DNA of 64,000 nucleotides from NCBI GenBank assembly GCA_036850595.1, contig CM072163.1:18066639-18130638 (forward strand), given 5' to 3'. The position numbers and the translations under genes were made by a program. A model generated the notes under the pieces. It was not told the DNA's origin. It made no database searches and saw only the letters and a list, made by a program, of their open reading frames with translations. Positions 1-14,214 of this stretch are shown piece by piece; the first letter of the stretch is position 1, and each line of letters begins with the position of its first letter. Source of the DNA: Rhyacichthys aspro. Taxonomy: Eukaryota; Chordata; Actinopteri; Gobiiformes; Rhyacichthyidae.

Positions 1-1080
1 AAATGTAGCAATGCCAAACCATATAGTGAACTGTGAGGGCACTGACTCATGAATGAAGTTGACTCAATCTCCAACAGGGTTTTAGTTCGTGAAATTTTTA
101 TTTTCCACCATTTTACATAGAAAAGGTGTCTTTACAATCTAACCTGAGAACAGCGAGGCTGCTACAGAGTGAAAAGGAGTCTTTTGTTCTTTCTTTTGCC
201 ATTTAAAAAAGAAACATAAGGAAAATATTAGCCGTAAATGACCTTTCACTTCAACACCAATCTATCTTGGCATTTATCATGTTTTCACATTCATATTCTG
301 TGCTCTCTTTTCAGAGATGTGGAAAAAAGGCTACTGCAAAACATGTATGGTTTGACTTTGGCTAGGAACCTCTTGATAAATCAGACACTCACAGCTTATC
401 AGGCTTGAATCTAGCAGTCATAGCAGAACAGCAGTTGCAAAACTCGAGCTGTTAACTTACACAGATATTCAAATGTGATGGCTGTCTGATTTTGCCAAGG
501 GTCTGTCTCACTGTTAGTTTTGCTTTGCTGGATCCTGAGCTGTAGATACAGGAGATGCAGTCGCGCTAATAAGTTTGATATCTCTCTCTCTTCCACTTTC
601 GCCTCACGTCGCCTGAAGCAGAACAAAAACGCATTACGCATTCATCCACAAAGTTAATGTTGGCTTTTGCCGTTTGTACGACCAGTTACAGCCCAAGTGG
701 GAGGAATATGGGAAATGATTTGCAAGTTTTCCCCCACTTTTCCAACTGTTCCACCTTTTCCATGGAGTCTCTTCTGTAGTTTTCCAAGAGTCTTTGTGCG
801 CTCCTCTCCGGGGTGCCTCCCTCTTTCGTGTGTTCAGCTCCATTTGAAGTGTTGCCATACTAAAATAGAACAGCCTGAATGAAAACTCTGGGTATTATTA
901 TTACACATACCGAGACACCGGTAACTCATACAATTACAAAAAGATGAAAATATAATCCACGGTGCCTTGACACAGAGTTGACTCCGCTATCCACAAACGT
1001 ACCCCTTTGGCTTTGTTGTATTCCGCACATCGATATTTAACAAGAGTAGCATTTTAACAGCCCGATCTTTCAGTGTGATT
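1..1080. other. Sequence downstream of usf2, no gene recognised
   Basis: This stretch lies beyond the candidate polyadenylation site of usf2. Open frames at 411-641 and 634-858 (minus) and 667-882 (plus) overlap each other, lack splice sites and resemble no family I know, so none is called. It may include more usf2 3' UTR if a more distal poly(A) site is used. Confidence 0.4.
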
Positions 1081-1086
1081 TTTATT
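1081..1086 (-). terminator. usf2: Candidate polyadenylation signal of usf2
   Basis: Read on the minus strand this is AATAAA, about 820 bases downstream of the usf2 stop codon. It is the first canonical hexamer I found after the stop, so a 3' UTR of about 0.8 kb is plausible. The cleavage site was not determined. Confidence 0.4.
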
Positions 1087-1903
1087 GACTCTTATCTATC
1101 TGGTTTTAACAAATGCCCCAATATTCAAGAATACCACTCTTTCTTTTTAACACTCCAAGAATGCACACTTTTTGTAGTAGATTTTAGAGAAAAGGCCAAT
1201 GTTGAATTAATGAGATATTGATTGTTTACTCTGCCCTTCTGTAATGTATGTATTAAAACATGAGAAGTCATATCCTCATAAATCTTTGTGAACATCAGCA
1301 CAGCTCCTTGTTAGTCTTTGGGTGTAGGTAGGTTAAGCTACATGTGCCATATTATTTGCCAATCTGTCTTTGCTTTTCCTGTGTGTAACTTGTCTCCATC
1401 AGAGCTTTCTTCAGCAAGCGGACTAATAAATTAAAGCAGCTAAAACAACTTATTTATACTGAACTCAAAAACACAAAATAAAAGCCTAGGTCAAAATTAA
1501 TAATGAGGGAAAGGGTACACAGCTGGGGAAAAAAACAAATTCAATGACATCATAGTCCACGATCGAGCCTACATAAATATAAAACAAAAGGAGTTCAGCA
1601 GAAGGTTTCTTTTTAAACGTAGTGCTAGTAAAGCTCTCTGACGGTGGTGAGTGGTTCATCTTTTCTTGGAGCACTTGTCTAGCAAGTTGTAACAGGTGGT
1701 TATCTCAACAGGATTGGAACAGTCAAGTACAGCCGCAATTGGCCACTGAAGGGTTCGCCGGCTGGGAACCCCAGGAAGGATGCATTCACTACAAAGAAAG
1801 CGATTGTTCAAAAGTCTTTTATCATCTCGCCGTCTTATCCACCGCATCGGTTATGTGTCTGAGAGGTGGGGCTCCACTATGTCCTTCTCAGATCTCTGTC
1901 CTC

Positions 1904-4900
1904 TCACTGCGGCGGAGTCTCTCCGACCATCTCAATGCCGTGCTGCTGGAGTTGTGCACGCAGCAAAGCATTCTCATTCTTCAGCTCCTCAATCTTAGGA
2001 ACAAAAGCAGAAATAAAAATCTCATTATCAATGACTTTAGCCGTGTGCCAGGCAGCTAAATATACCTCAAAGTTTACTGAAAAAAAAAATAAAAAATTTC
2101 CATTTGAAGACTGGGAGTGCTGGCTGTGGGTAATGTACACAATGGGATATGAATCCTGCAGATTAAAGAGAGGACTGTGAGCAGCCACTTTCAAAGACAC
2201 TCCTGTCCACAACCCAGTGGATTATCAAATCTAGAGGTATGTCATCTGCACTACATTTCCCTTGGGTGAAAGCCAAATTCACTGGCTCCCTACTGAGCCA
2301 CTGAGGAAGAGATATTACGCTTTGAGCATCAGAATAAGAATATATTGCTCAGTGCCTTGCAGGCCTAGGATTCAAAAGGGAAACGTAGCCTCAGAGCTGC
2401 AAGATTTTACAATACTTTCCGTGCATTAGCATGCACTTAGTTCTCACACAACCCCTGTGTATGATTCCCACAGTCTGTCGAAGCACAGACTTCAGGTAAC
2501 ACGTCTCATTATATGAGCGCAAATGCTTTGATCCTCTTTGTCAGGCTGTGATGATCAGCTATAGAGCGTGAAATCTCAGGAGCTTTGTCTCAGAGAAATG
2601 AAGACGCATACAGAGCTGGGTTTGGGATGTTGCAACGAACTCAAAAGCTAAAAAAATTCAGAGCAGAAGAAATCTTCACAGACACATATGGAGCTACCTA
2701 TGGCTGCCGGTTTCAAAAGTTTATTTATCTGCTATACCCAACCAACTCCGAGGAACATTTGGGCTCATATTTGATTCATAAACCTTATTTACACATTATA
2801 GAAGCCACGTAAACTTCACTCAAAGCCAGTGTTTGTCGGCTACAGCTGAGAGGGATAGTCATACCTGCTGTCTGCACAGCTCATTGTCAACTTGTATCCT
2901 CTCTACTTCCTTCAGACTCTCCTGCAGCCGCTGGTTGCTTTGCCTCAGCTCTCGGATGTAGTCACATGCTTTGGAGAGGATGCCACCTTTGCTCTTTATA
3001 GATAATGTCACAGTTAGGATTCAAGTTAAATGTGTTATATTCAATCAAATACTTTAAAATCCACACAAAATCTATATATAATAACTTAAGTAAAACAGTC
3101 ACTGGTTAATTTGGCTGTCTAATGAAAAGAAATACTTTAATTGGATAATAGACACTGGAGTGAAAAAGCATACGTACTGCTCCTGTCTTTGTGCTGTCCA
3201 TGTTGCAGTCCGGGATGATCTTGGACAAAGTCACAATCCAGTTGTTGATTTTGTCTCTTCGCCGTCTTTCAACTATAAAAGTTTCATCAAATAAGAATTC
3301 AAATGACCTTGCAATAACATGCCATATTTTAAAGTAAGCACATTCATTCCCAGAATCCAGACAATTCAGTGCTTTTTTTATGGCACAAAAAAAAAAGCCT
3401 TTTTCCAAAAAAAGCTCAACACTGACCTCTAGTGACCATTAATAGCACATCCTTTACCAGATGCTTTGCTTCGAGAGCTTGGTGAATTTCTTTCTATAAA
3501 ATCCCTCTTTTGTCTTGTGTTGCCCATTCAAACCAAAAGCCACAATCAGAACTAATTACCCACCTTCATTATGTTGCGCTCTCCTCCTTTCATCTCTCGG
3601 CGTTCGAGGTCCGTCCATTTTCCTGCAGACAGACAGGAAAAAACACTCTTTATATTCGGCTATATCGCTCGTTTTACTAGCACACACTCTGGCACCGCTC
3701 CAGTCCAATTCCTTAACTCAATCTAATCCTTTTCCCTTAGAAAACTTGTTATCTTCAAATGCATGCCCTTTGTAGTGGCCGCTGTCTCTGTGTGCATTCT
3801 AATTGAGGCTGTGAGGTGCTGCGGTCACATTATCTGACTACTACAGAGGCCCATCTAACCTTTTTTTATTCCGGCTGGTTGTCCTTTTAACAGCTGTGGC
3901 CCAGGGGGATGGTAATGTTTAATAATGCTGTAAGAGAACACTGTGGAAAAGCAGATGTCTGTTTGAGTTTGTGCACAGCTAATGACAGGGTTGTATTTGT
4001 GTCTAAATGTGAACTGATCCTAAAGCAAAAACAGAATTGAAAAAACAATTACAGAATCCCCTCCTTCTTCATAATTCCTGTTAGTTACTTGTCCCTGAGC
4101 AACCCAAGTCTTTATTCTCCACTGGTGAATTTGTGGCTAATCAACACAACTCCGCAGCAGATACTCTATCTACGCCTGAGATAGGAAACCAAGCCAAACT
4201 GCAGCCTCACTTGTATCTCAACGAATCTTAATGGGATTTCAGCAGTATAATGGATTCAGCCCAACTCCACTGTACTGTAGCAACGAGACAAAAATGCAGA
4301 GGACTACATAAATAACTAAGGTACAGCCATAAAACAATGTCTTTGGTATAGTCACTGAAGACTTTCAAACTGCTGAAGGGCTCTGCTCACAACAGAATAT
4401 GTCTCCATTGAAATCCAATAGAGACATGCAATAACATTAATGGATTCCTCACACCTGCACTTTTTAATCTGTTTGAAAGCTCACATTGAGTGGGAGACTA
4501 AATTTGGTCTCAACTTATTTTGCATTTCATTTTCAGTTTTCAGAGTACAGCTAAACAATATTAGAAACTTTTGAAATATATCACAAAAGTTGAAGCTAGT
4601 GTAGATTTTGCCACACACTGTGCTTGGCCAAATAATAGTCTTTCCATACATAGGCAGAATTTACAGGCATATTTGTTCAATGGACAATCCAGTGGGGGTG
4701 GGTGATATATTTTTAAAAAGAGATGAAAAGGGTTTGTTACATGTGATGTTTTAAAGTTTCGTGGCATATTACTGTAGCATCTAATGTGGGTTCACACTGG
4801 GACTGTATCAGTAAAGAACGATACCGACCAATGCCCCAACGTTGCTATATGGAGAGCCTAAACCTGGCTTTCTTGGTATCCAAAGTTATCTTTTGATATA

Positions 4901-7900
4901 TGTGAAAATGACAGCACACAAATGGAAAAAGTTTGGTCCCTATTTCAGAAGTTTGTTTTTTTTTTACTTCTGGACCCATACATTCTTCATGAGGGGTATG
5001 ACTTGCTTTCCCCATTAGGCCCTGGGGCTACTATATCACAAAACCTAACCAGACTACTTTCAAACAAAACAGAATTTTTATTTTTTTTTTTACATACAGT
5101 GTGCCTTATATCAGTCTGCTTCTTTTTCAAACATCAAAACCCAACTTCCCACTCTGGTTTAGCTTTGTTTGCTAATATTTTGCAAAATGTTTGTTCTTTA
5201 GTTTTTTTAGTGTCTTTGTGTCAAGCCTTATTATTCCTTTTGGTCATTTACATAATGGTTTTGTGTCTTTTTGGTGATTCTTAGCATCGTGTCATCTACT
5301 TTCACTGTCATGTCTGCTCATTTTTTTCTCTTTAATGCCTTTGGTTTATGGAATTTTGAACTGACCCAAATCAAATCTTTGCCCAGCCACTTTTGGGTCC
5401 CAGTGTTTGGAAACCACACCGTTATTTTACTATGAGCTGTAGGTGTACAGATGTGAATACTTATCTAAGGGACTGGAAAATGAAACCAGGTTGTGCAAAC
5501 TCAAAGAGGAATGTATGTTTCATTTCTGGATGATGTCCTCCTATATCACTTCATGGTAATTTATGACAACTCTACCAAGCCATAGCTAAGAGACTATAAC
5601 ACTGCAGCTTGACCTTAACAAACTGGCAAGAAACTCTGTCTCTCTTAATTTTCATGTCACGGTGAAGAGGATTTATGAGGCAAAAGAAGAAATCAGTTCA
5701 AATATATAGAAAACTAACCTAGAAACATTAAAAAACTAGGCTAAATGGGAAGGGAAAGTGAACAGAACTGAGACTTTGAAAATGGTTCTAAAATAACAAT
5801 GGGAGAAAGCCATTTGTTTCCAACTGGAGAACAATGACCTAATTTCTCTGTCCTAATGGAAATACGTCCGCCACGAGCACAACTAACAACAATGGATTGG
5901 GGTCATCACTGAAGAATACTACATCTGAGGCGCACACATCAAGAGCAAAGGGAATCATGGGGGACTTAGGGGGAACGACAGGGCAGAGGCGTGAGCGCTT
6001 TCTTCTGGTGATCTAATTTGATTGAATAAAAGAAAAAAAGAAATAAAAAGAGTGTGGGAGAAACGTGGAGTCTGTCCTCACCAGCTTAAACCTTCCTGTG
6101 GCAGCGTCTCGTTTTCATCTCTGCAAACAGTAGATAAGGTGGGAAGTTTTCATTCATTTTCGCTCACACACGTCAGAAATGTCACTTTTCACGGTTTGAA
6201 CATTTAAATATTACTTTTACTCCTACTTTTCAAAATGTATAAATAATTCATGCAGGAGGAAATAAATAGAAACAAACACTTGGAAAGGCAGTATCAGAGG
6301 CACAGAGTTGTTCGGCAAAGCTAGTTCTTTACTCATGACTGGAAAGCAGGCAGTTGTACGCAATGAACATCAAGTAAGATCAGAAACTGCCGAGCTGCTG
6401 CCGAGCTGCTGCCAAACTCAGCGTGGATCTACGGATGCCCACAACAAAGTAGCTTAACTCTTTGTGATGGTGAGAACTTGGGAACTCTCGCAGGCGAAAG
6501 CTACAGTCCGATAACTAATCCACATCATCTAAAGCTGGCAAATGATAAAAGGGAAGCAGTGGTAACATTGTCTTTTGTGTGTCATTACGGAGAGCTAAAG
6601 AAAAGTGTTGTCAATTCATAGCCTTATCAGTCTTGAAGCAGAACTAAAGACTGCAATCTTTTCACAAGTTCAAAGGTCACGTAAACCCTTGTGGAGAACA
6701 GAATAGTCTGTTCAGTTAACTTTATTTGAATGGGTCATGTGTTCAGTAGTGAGGACCCAACAAACAAATGGCTATGCAGTGACTTTTACCAGACCATAAA
6801 AAACTAATCATTTACTGTTCCTATGTGAGCATTAAGCACAATCACTTTACTGTTTAACAGGTTTTCCACTCTTATTTATTACCAGGGCTCTTCTTGGCAA
6901 TTCAGACCAGGGCTGCATAATATATAAAGGAAATGAGTCATTCATGCACTATCAAGAACTGCAATATCCATATTGAAAATACCTGCTTGCATTGCAATAA
7001 TATTATATACCATATAAACTACATTTACACTGTGTATGTCAAAATAATTGACCAATCAGAGCCTTAAATCACATTCACACAATCAAGCAGTTTGCTCAGT
7101 GGAAATGGAAGTTACTCCAAAGCCAAAATCTGATTTTAATACAACTCTGCTTTTAAGTCATTTCCCCTTTTGGAATAATAACGTTTATCTTATCTCACGT
7201 CAAAGCTGACATTTAAATATTAGTCACATCGCTATCGCAATCTTCATCAGTTCAGGCATATTCCACATTTCCTAATATTGTGAAGTCATACAGGAGACCT
7301 GATTTTATTTGACAATTAATGTGTAGCCACCATTTAAAGTTATTCTTATTTTCTCCTTTGCGTTAAACTCCACTACAGGAACCGCAGAGGGTCAAAACTC
7401 AAAACGTATAATTCTCTGTGGCTTTTTGGAACATGTGATTTTGCTTCATTTATCCCAAGTCGAGTTGAGTTTCAAACTAAATGCATGCTCAGGTTTGCAT
7501 ATGTAATCTTTAAAATTGTGAGGGGCTTAAGTCAAAATTTCAAGGACAATATACAGTACATCATTTCCAGGAGCTTTTTCTAAAATGTCCTTTAATGGAA
7601 AACAAAGCTCCTAATGTCTAGGTTTTCCATGTTGTTTGGAAGCCATTTAACCATTTAATTAAAAAGAAAAATCACTTTGTCTCTGCCCAGGTGAGCCTGC
7701 TGTTCATTGTAATAACAGCAATCAGCAGCATGAAGCCAATAGTAACGAACAGCACGACGGGTACCTTCTGATGGGTGATTAAAAATGGTGCAAGTAGTAA
7801 ATATGGGGATAAACAGCTTAAGAGGATTAAAAAAAAGGAAGAATAAGAAACGAGGACGCAAATAATAATGACCTATGATGCAGCTTAAAGCTTCAGCCTA

Positions 7901-10900
7901 AGAAGATTTCCGAGTGCTTTAACACATAGGAACCACTTATAAACAAGAAGAGTCTCACTTTGACTGAGAAGATATAGACTGTGTATTGAAACTCCAACAT
8001 TGGCTGCATGTGATCCACAGAAATCTAATTTGGTGCCCTCGCTGCTAAATATCACAACCAGGGCACAGCCTTTCACACTTTTCCCTAAACTCAATTTTCT
8101 CAGACATCCTATGGATTAGCATTTTGAATTGTGTCATTTCAGGGGTGTTTGTTTAGTGTTGTATTTCTCTCTGGTCTGGTTTAACATTGGAGCATTAAAG
8201 CAAACTGAAAACACTTTAAATTAACTGCTCATGTTCCCTTTCTGATTTAGGCCGTATCATTTTCACACAATGTTAACTGTACGTGTATATTCTAGTAGGT
8301 CTTTATATTCATTCACATGTCGGAGTTGATACTTACGCGGGATAGGGCTGCGTGCGTGGGGCGAGTGCTCTCTGTGCGCCTGTCTGAATGACATCAGGTG
8401 GTGTCATCATAACGTAAAACTGACCTGTGAAAGAGAACGGCACGGTTTGAAACGCAAAACCACCACCATTACAGTCAAAACTTAATACTTCTCTCAAAGA
8501 CTGCATTTGTTGTACTGCTTTAGAAAATCCGACTATTCACATTCACAGCACCCAGTCTCGCTACAGTGTAGTTCAGTGCCACTAACAAGCACTCCTGCTC
8601 ACTTCACGGGAGATGGCAGTGTGGAAAGTGCCTTGACTTTATCCAACAGCGCACTGCTCGGTCAGCGTGTCATGCCTGCCTAAACTGCTTTAAGCTCTCG
8701 GGTAGAAAGGCACTTATCTTTTGTAAAAAGACTAAGCAGAAATGCAGATTCAACTCTCAGCGGTGTTGTTGCCCTCTAGTGTTTTAACCATTAAATATCT
8801 ACAGTAAAAAGTTGTCCACTCACATGATTATAGACCGTACAAGTCAAATTAAGACACCATTTTTTTAGCTCAACTGCACGTTATTATGTCGAGGCATTTA
8901 AAATTGTATAGTCCAGGAGTTGTTTGACCCACTCCAATAAAACCACTTTACTCAATGTAATGTTAGTTTTTGTTCTCTCTTTTCTCTACTTAATGCAGTT
9001 TGGACATATTTGACTGTAAATTATAATTATAAAAGTAGAACAGAAAACTTGACGAAGCATCTGAAAATACTATATGGCTTTGTACTGTCTCATATAAAGG
9101 ACTGCTCAATTACTTGCACTCAATCTGGAAAAAGTAGTATTGGAACATACCAATTAAAAAAAGTAGAGATTTAAACAGAGCGGTATAAAACAACACAGAT
9201 TGTTAACTGAGCCAGATGACATCTTAAAGCACCATAAGGAAGACAAACGGAGCAGAAAGATATAATGGGAGCACAACAGTAAACTGGAGCAATTTAAATG
9301 TGCCTCTGACAATGTTCGTTCCCCCAGGTCATGGTATAATAGTGTAGAAGTAGACCTCTCCTTAAAATGGCTGCTTTTGGGACTTTAGCAGTCCACATCA
9401 AAATAATCTCCTTACAAAGCAGTTGAAAAAGTTCACTGTGTGAATGACGTCTAAATTACGCCTGCAGCACAGTGGTGAGCTTCATCCCAAATTCAGCGCC
9501 GAGAAGCCGACTCACCCCCCGCCTGAGTGAGTGTGGGGTCCGCGGCGGCCTGCACAGACACCGTCCCGTCGCTCACTGCGGTGGCTGGGAAGTAAGCGAA
9601 GCGCGTCTCCCCTCCAACCGCCTCTCCCGCTGGGCTTCCCCCATTACTGAAAGGGTTCTGGATCACAGCCTGCGACAGATATGTGGGAGACAAGGGAGGA
9701 GATGCAACAAGAAGTCGTCACAGCGGGTAAAAGCACACCTCACTATATGCCAGACTGGATACGGGTATCCCCTCTGCGCGGCCGCCCCCCCCTGAGCAAG
9801 ACGCAGGGCAGTCTGACAGCTGGGATAAACAGAGGGGAAGTAGAAGAAGCTGGGAACTTGTTAGCGGAGTTAACAGCAAAGTCAGTAAGGCTATCGGAAA
9901 ACAGCAAATGAAAACAAGTTTACGGTGCTCTGGCAAAGAGTGGTGCCTGCTTTAGTTCAACAGGACAACTTGAATTTTGTAGTGAAATAAGGAGCAACAA
10001 ACACTGGCAGAGTCATTTATTCTGAAACTAATGATTTAGTGGATTTTCAATAGATTTCTGGGGCACCTTATTTTCAAAAATTAGAGTTTTTATACTGGCT
10101 TTGGGAATACAATGTACAGAACACATGCAAGATGCAAGATAAACAAACTGATAATATGACTATTTAAGTTAAGGTTGGGTAAATGTTTTAAAATATATAG
10201 AGAGAAATAAAGGGCTCTCGTATTTCCACCGGTTACACTTCTTGACACACGCTTCTGTAGGAATTACAACCACTAATGAACTCAAGGAGATATGCTGCTA
10301 CAAACTCACACTGGTCTCTCAATGAATATCTTGAATATTTAATCTCATCTAGAAAGATATGTTTTGTTCTGAGATCCCAGAATAACATAGTGAAGCATCA
10401 ACTGAATTAGGCAACTTTTTACCTAAAAGGGGGTTAGTTTCCCTGTTTTATGTAAAAAACAAAAAACAAAAAAAACATACAATTAACTTGAGGCTATCAT
10501 CTTATTACATTTCTTTCTCCATATTGTCTTGTGAAAAGTTACATAGTGGTGGTTTAAATCTCTAACTGCCCAGACACTTTGACAGAAAATACATTTCTGA
10601 CCTACTGAATACCAATATATTATTACCTTGATTATAAAGCTCAATTACAATTAACAAACATTTTATGTTTCTGTAAATCTCTTATAACAGCATTTCTCAA
10701 ACCTTTATTTTTCAAAAGTCCCATATTTCTAAAGGACAAAAGAAGTGTGACCCAACTTCCTGATCTGTTTTAGCGTTGGTTTGGTTACCTTTTTTTTCCC
10801 CCAGTTGTGTTCTTTAATTTCTTTTTAATGTGCTTTTTGGCTTCCAAAAGCAGCTTTTTTTATAATTAAATGCCAGAAATTACTGAGTTAGAATTTTCTG

Positions 10901-13307
10901 GTCGTGAAAATAAAATCTTCCAAAACCCACTTTTTGGGCCCTGACCCCACTGTTTGTTAGTCTTATAGCGTTTGTACTGTAAATATATTAAAAGCAAAAT
11001 AAAAAGCAAATAAAAATATATGATATACAGGGACTTAGCAACACAAAAGCAAAAAGTAAAAAACAATGTTAAAAGTAATTACCATTTGTATTAACATAAT
11101 CATTTCATGATTTTGCCATTTAAGGGGTTACAGTCATTACCTTACGTTAACGTCAAGGCACATTAATTGCGGTGATAGCACATTGAACAAAAGAACAGTT
11201 GTACTCATTTGTTGCTCTATGCAGCCTACATCTATGACCAGAGAGTTAAAATTTCTATCTTCTCTCTGCTTCAGTGAAGTTGGACATTATTTAGCTGTAT
11301 TTAGTACAAACATTAGCAGGTTGCATTTCAAAAAACAATACCTGAGCAACAGCTTGAGGAGCTCCAGCGAAAGCAGCCGTAGAAACGACACTCACTGCTC
11401 CTCCCCCCTCATCTCTTCCTTCGGGGTGCTGGTCAGTCACCTGAACCACCCGGTATGTCACCTGCAACACAGGAGAAAGAACGACTGGTAAAAATTGAGA
11501 ATAAACAAAAGAACAGCAAGATCCTGTGACAGGCTCTTCACATACCATAATAAAGATACTTTACCTGGTTTGTAGACTTGTTTATCATGTCTACTATCTT
11601 CACTTCGACCAAGCTCTCACTCTATCACTCAGACTCTGGCCCCAACAGTGCAATATTCTGACCATTCCTCTAAAAGTGCTTACGCTTTAGAATGTGCCTG
11701 ATTCAATTTTAAGTCAAGAAAATGAGCTTGTTTGTTCCAAGAATCAGTATTTGTATCTTCCCATCATGTGACTCTCCTCCTGACTGACATGTGACAGGAG
11801 CCCCGTGCCAATCATCGACCAGACTGCAATCACATGATCTCTCACACTTGCCTTGTTTACACCAAATAAGCCACATGGATGACTGACTTAATTCCCTTGA
11901 GTTTAACTTTGCTCAAATACACAAATGTATCACTGTACACTCTTACCAATTATTTTACTTGCTCGATATGTTCTATTGTCTGCGGCCGACTGAGTGACCC
12001 CCTGAGTAGAGATGGACAGTAAGACAGGAGGCACTCAATGGTCAATGTAATCAGTCAATCATGGGACTAGAAAAACACACAAACCTAACCTTAAGGCGGT
12101 TAAGAGGATGCTAACCTCCTGACTTGTGTGTCTATGCAACAGGAGCACGTGGATGAAAGCATCAAAAACACCTCTTCACACAAACTCCCAAAGCCACAGA
12201 GAACGAGCTTTGCAAACACCAGTATCTCTATTTCATGTACAATCAGGCAGATCAATATCACACCATAACATACTGGAGAAAATGAATACTTAGGGTACAA
12301 AGTTTAAACTTCAAGATTGAAGAATGTATAGATTTTACTTACCTGCCCACCTTCAGTGCGAAACTGGTATTGTATGTTATGGTCACCAAAAGCTGCAGCC
12401 TGCGGCACACTGGCTATAGTTACAGCTGTTTGCTCGTCTCCTGTTCCGTCTAAAAAAAGAAGACAAAATAAATCCAGTGATGAGAGAGAACAGGGAAATA
12501 ACAAATGTTCAAAATGCACAGCAACACTTTGTTTTATAACATAAAACACATAATTGCTTGCTATGATGATAACTTTTCTGAAATGCTCAGTTCGCTATTA
12601 TTAAGTGTACAGATGCTTTAAAAGGTTTTTGGGTTTTTTGTTTTTTTTACCTTCAGATGCCTGGACAACCTCTTCGTCTTGTTTTTCTTGGCTGCAAATC
12701 AAATAATAAAACCCCAAAATCAGCAACAATGCACAAAGTATTACAGGCACATGTTTATACTAAAACTTGGGCCATGTCACATTAGGGCTCATCAGTGAGT
12801 TAAAGTGTAATCCAGGCTTACTTTGGCTTTTTAATTAATTTCTGTCCGTTATTTAAATGTTCGTAAAAATCAAGCATAATCTATCTTTAAAATAAATGCT
12901 CTGCAACTGAACTTTAAGGCACACAATTTCGAAAACTGCAATTAAATATAGCTATACATGTATGTAATAATGTAAGTGTCCTCACTTCAACTGCACTAAC
13001 TGACAGAAAATTTGTTCATTTAAAGCGGATTTGAGCTAACTTGTTTTTAGCTAATGCTTACAACGTTTACTTTGAGCTTGTATATTATCACAGTAATTCT
13101 ATACATTTTAACTATTTGCAAAGTCGCCCTCCTCTTCTTTTCACAAAGTCAGAAAACTTAGTTTATACCAGTTTTAGTTTAGGCCCTTTAAGCTTTGCAA
13201 ACTAGCTCTCTCAATAGCATGTCGTAGCTAGCAGCTAACTGAAGTTAGCCGTTTTGACCGAGTCGGTGTTACCTTGCGCTGTCCAGACTCTGTTCAAGCA
13301 TATCCAT
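1904..13307 (-). CDS. usf2: Upstream stimulatory factor 2, bHLH-leucine zipper transcription factor
   Basis: Ten coding exons, in transcription order: 13307-13273, 12691-12651, 12449-12343, 11461-11342, 9669-9516, 8424-8337, 3622-3564, 3272-3178, 2993-2865, 1993-1904. They join in frame with GT-AG introns to 305 residues; human USF2 has 346. USF2 rather than USF1 is indicated by the MDMLEQ start, the FGDHNIQYQFRTE and VVSTAAFAG segments, the AVIQNPFSNGGSP exon (absent from USF1) and the ending LRAQLQQHGIEMVGE. The basic region with ERRRRDKINNW is at about residues 190-212, the helix-loop-helix runs to about 250 and the leucine zipper covers about 255-297. The protein binds CACGTG E-boxes in the nucleus as a homodimer or with USF1. 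The sixth intron (3623-8336, 4.7 kb) is the longest, and I saw nothing coding in it. The gene is head to head with etfb. Confidence 0.95.
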
Positions 13308-13407
13308 CAGGGTGAGAATAAAAAGTGATATTCGGTGACACAGACGGAGATGGAGGCGCTGATCACGGGAACAAACACTCGGGTCATGTGAGAGAGACAG
13401 CCCAGGA

Positions 13408-13413
13408 CACGTG
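13408..13413. promoter_or_regulatory. CACGTG E-box upstream of usf2
   Basis: This is the palindromic E-box CACGTG, about 100 bases upstream of the usf2 start codon. It is the consensus site of USF1/USF2 themselves, and also of MAX and MITF-type factors. Self-regulation of usf2 is an inference. Confidence 0.55.
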
Positions 13414-14044
13414 AGACACGGCTCGGCGTCTCAGTCAAAATGGAGGCCGCTGCAGCCGCTGGGTGAACCCAGGTTATCTCCTTCAGTAGTTTGCACTGGA
13501 GAATTTGTGTACTACGTTTTAAAGCATTGCCTTTTTTTTTAGCTAGATTATATAGACCCCTGGCGTAATCTAATTTTCTCCCCAATAGTCTCGGGTCAAA
13601 TTATAATTATATTGGTGACTGACATTGCATTTAACTACTTTATTTTTATAACCGTAAAAATCATAGTCTTACACAAGTCTTATGCAGGGTTGTTTGAATC
13701 GTCCCAGTGAGGAAACAGTTTATGAACCAGTCAATTTTATTTTACGTGGCTTCTCAAAAACAAAACAAAAATCAAATGTGTAGTGTTCGTTGACAGCAGT
13801 GCGAACTTTGCCCTACATACAGCGGAACCTTTTAGAAGGTGGTGTTGAAGGGCCATATACAAGGTGCACCAACGCAAGCTAATAACGTCTATAAATCTAA
13901 CCAGTTTAGATTTAGATTTCACTTTGAATATTTGGTGAATTTTACTACTACTACATTAAAAAAAATATTAATCATTTTACTTTTCTTGCCATTTAGTTAC
14001 GCTAGGTTTGTAATGAGTTTAACGACGACTGAAAAGGACTTCAT

Positions 14045-14118
14045 CCAATCAGAGAGATGAGCGTGCCTTTACGTGCGCAGCTCATTGGCGCTAAAGGGAG
14101 GCGATCCCCGTACTTCCG
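14045..14118 (+). promoter_or_regulatory. CCAAT boxes and ETS-type site upstream of etfb
   Basis: CCAAT occurs on the plus strand at 14045-14049, and its complement ATTGG at 14084-14088, giving two NF-Y-type sites in opposite orientation. ACTTCCG at 14112-14118 is an ETS/GABP-type (NRF-2) site, common in promoters of nuclear genes for mitochondrial proteins. The group lies 97-170 bases upstream of the etfb start codon. Confidence 0.45.
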
Positions 14119-14214
14119 CTCTTGGTGTCATCGTGAATTAAGTCCGACCTGTCCTCCTTGAGCAAAGGTTCATTGCGGTGACTGTGTCGCGTTGGCTACT
14201 GTAACACGTAAACG

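Larger units (their letters stand above)
13308..14214. promoter_or_regulatory. Head-to-head promoter interval between usf2 and etfb
   Basis: The two start codons lie 907 bases apart on opposite strands, so both 5' UTRs and promoters must fall here or nearby. The interval holds a CACGTG E-box close to usf2, and two CCAAT boxes plus an ACTTCCG ETS-type site close to etfb. I saw no TATA box at the expected distance from either gene. Whether it works as one shared bidirectional promoter or as two separate ones cannot be read from sequence. Confidence 0.65.

Noticed and set aside
1622..2059. 145-residue plus-strand open frame
   Set aside because: It runs antisense over the last usf2 exon and its 3' UTR and has no domain features.
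6391..6416. Tandem copy of CCGAGCTGCTG in usf2 intron 6
   Set aside because: Only two units; too small to be meaningful.
9472..9795. 107-residue plus-strand open frame
   Set aside because: It is antisense to usf2 exon 5, whose codons match USF2; the open frame is a by-product of GC-rich codons.
1904..13307. USF1 instead of USF2
   Set aside because: The bHLH alone fits both, but the N-terminal exons and the AVIQNPFSNGG exon are specific to USF2.
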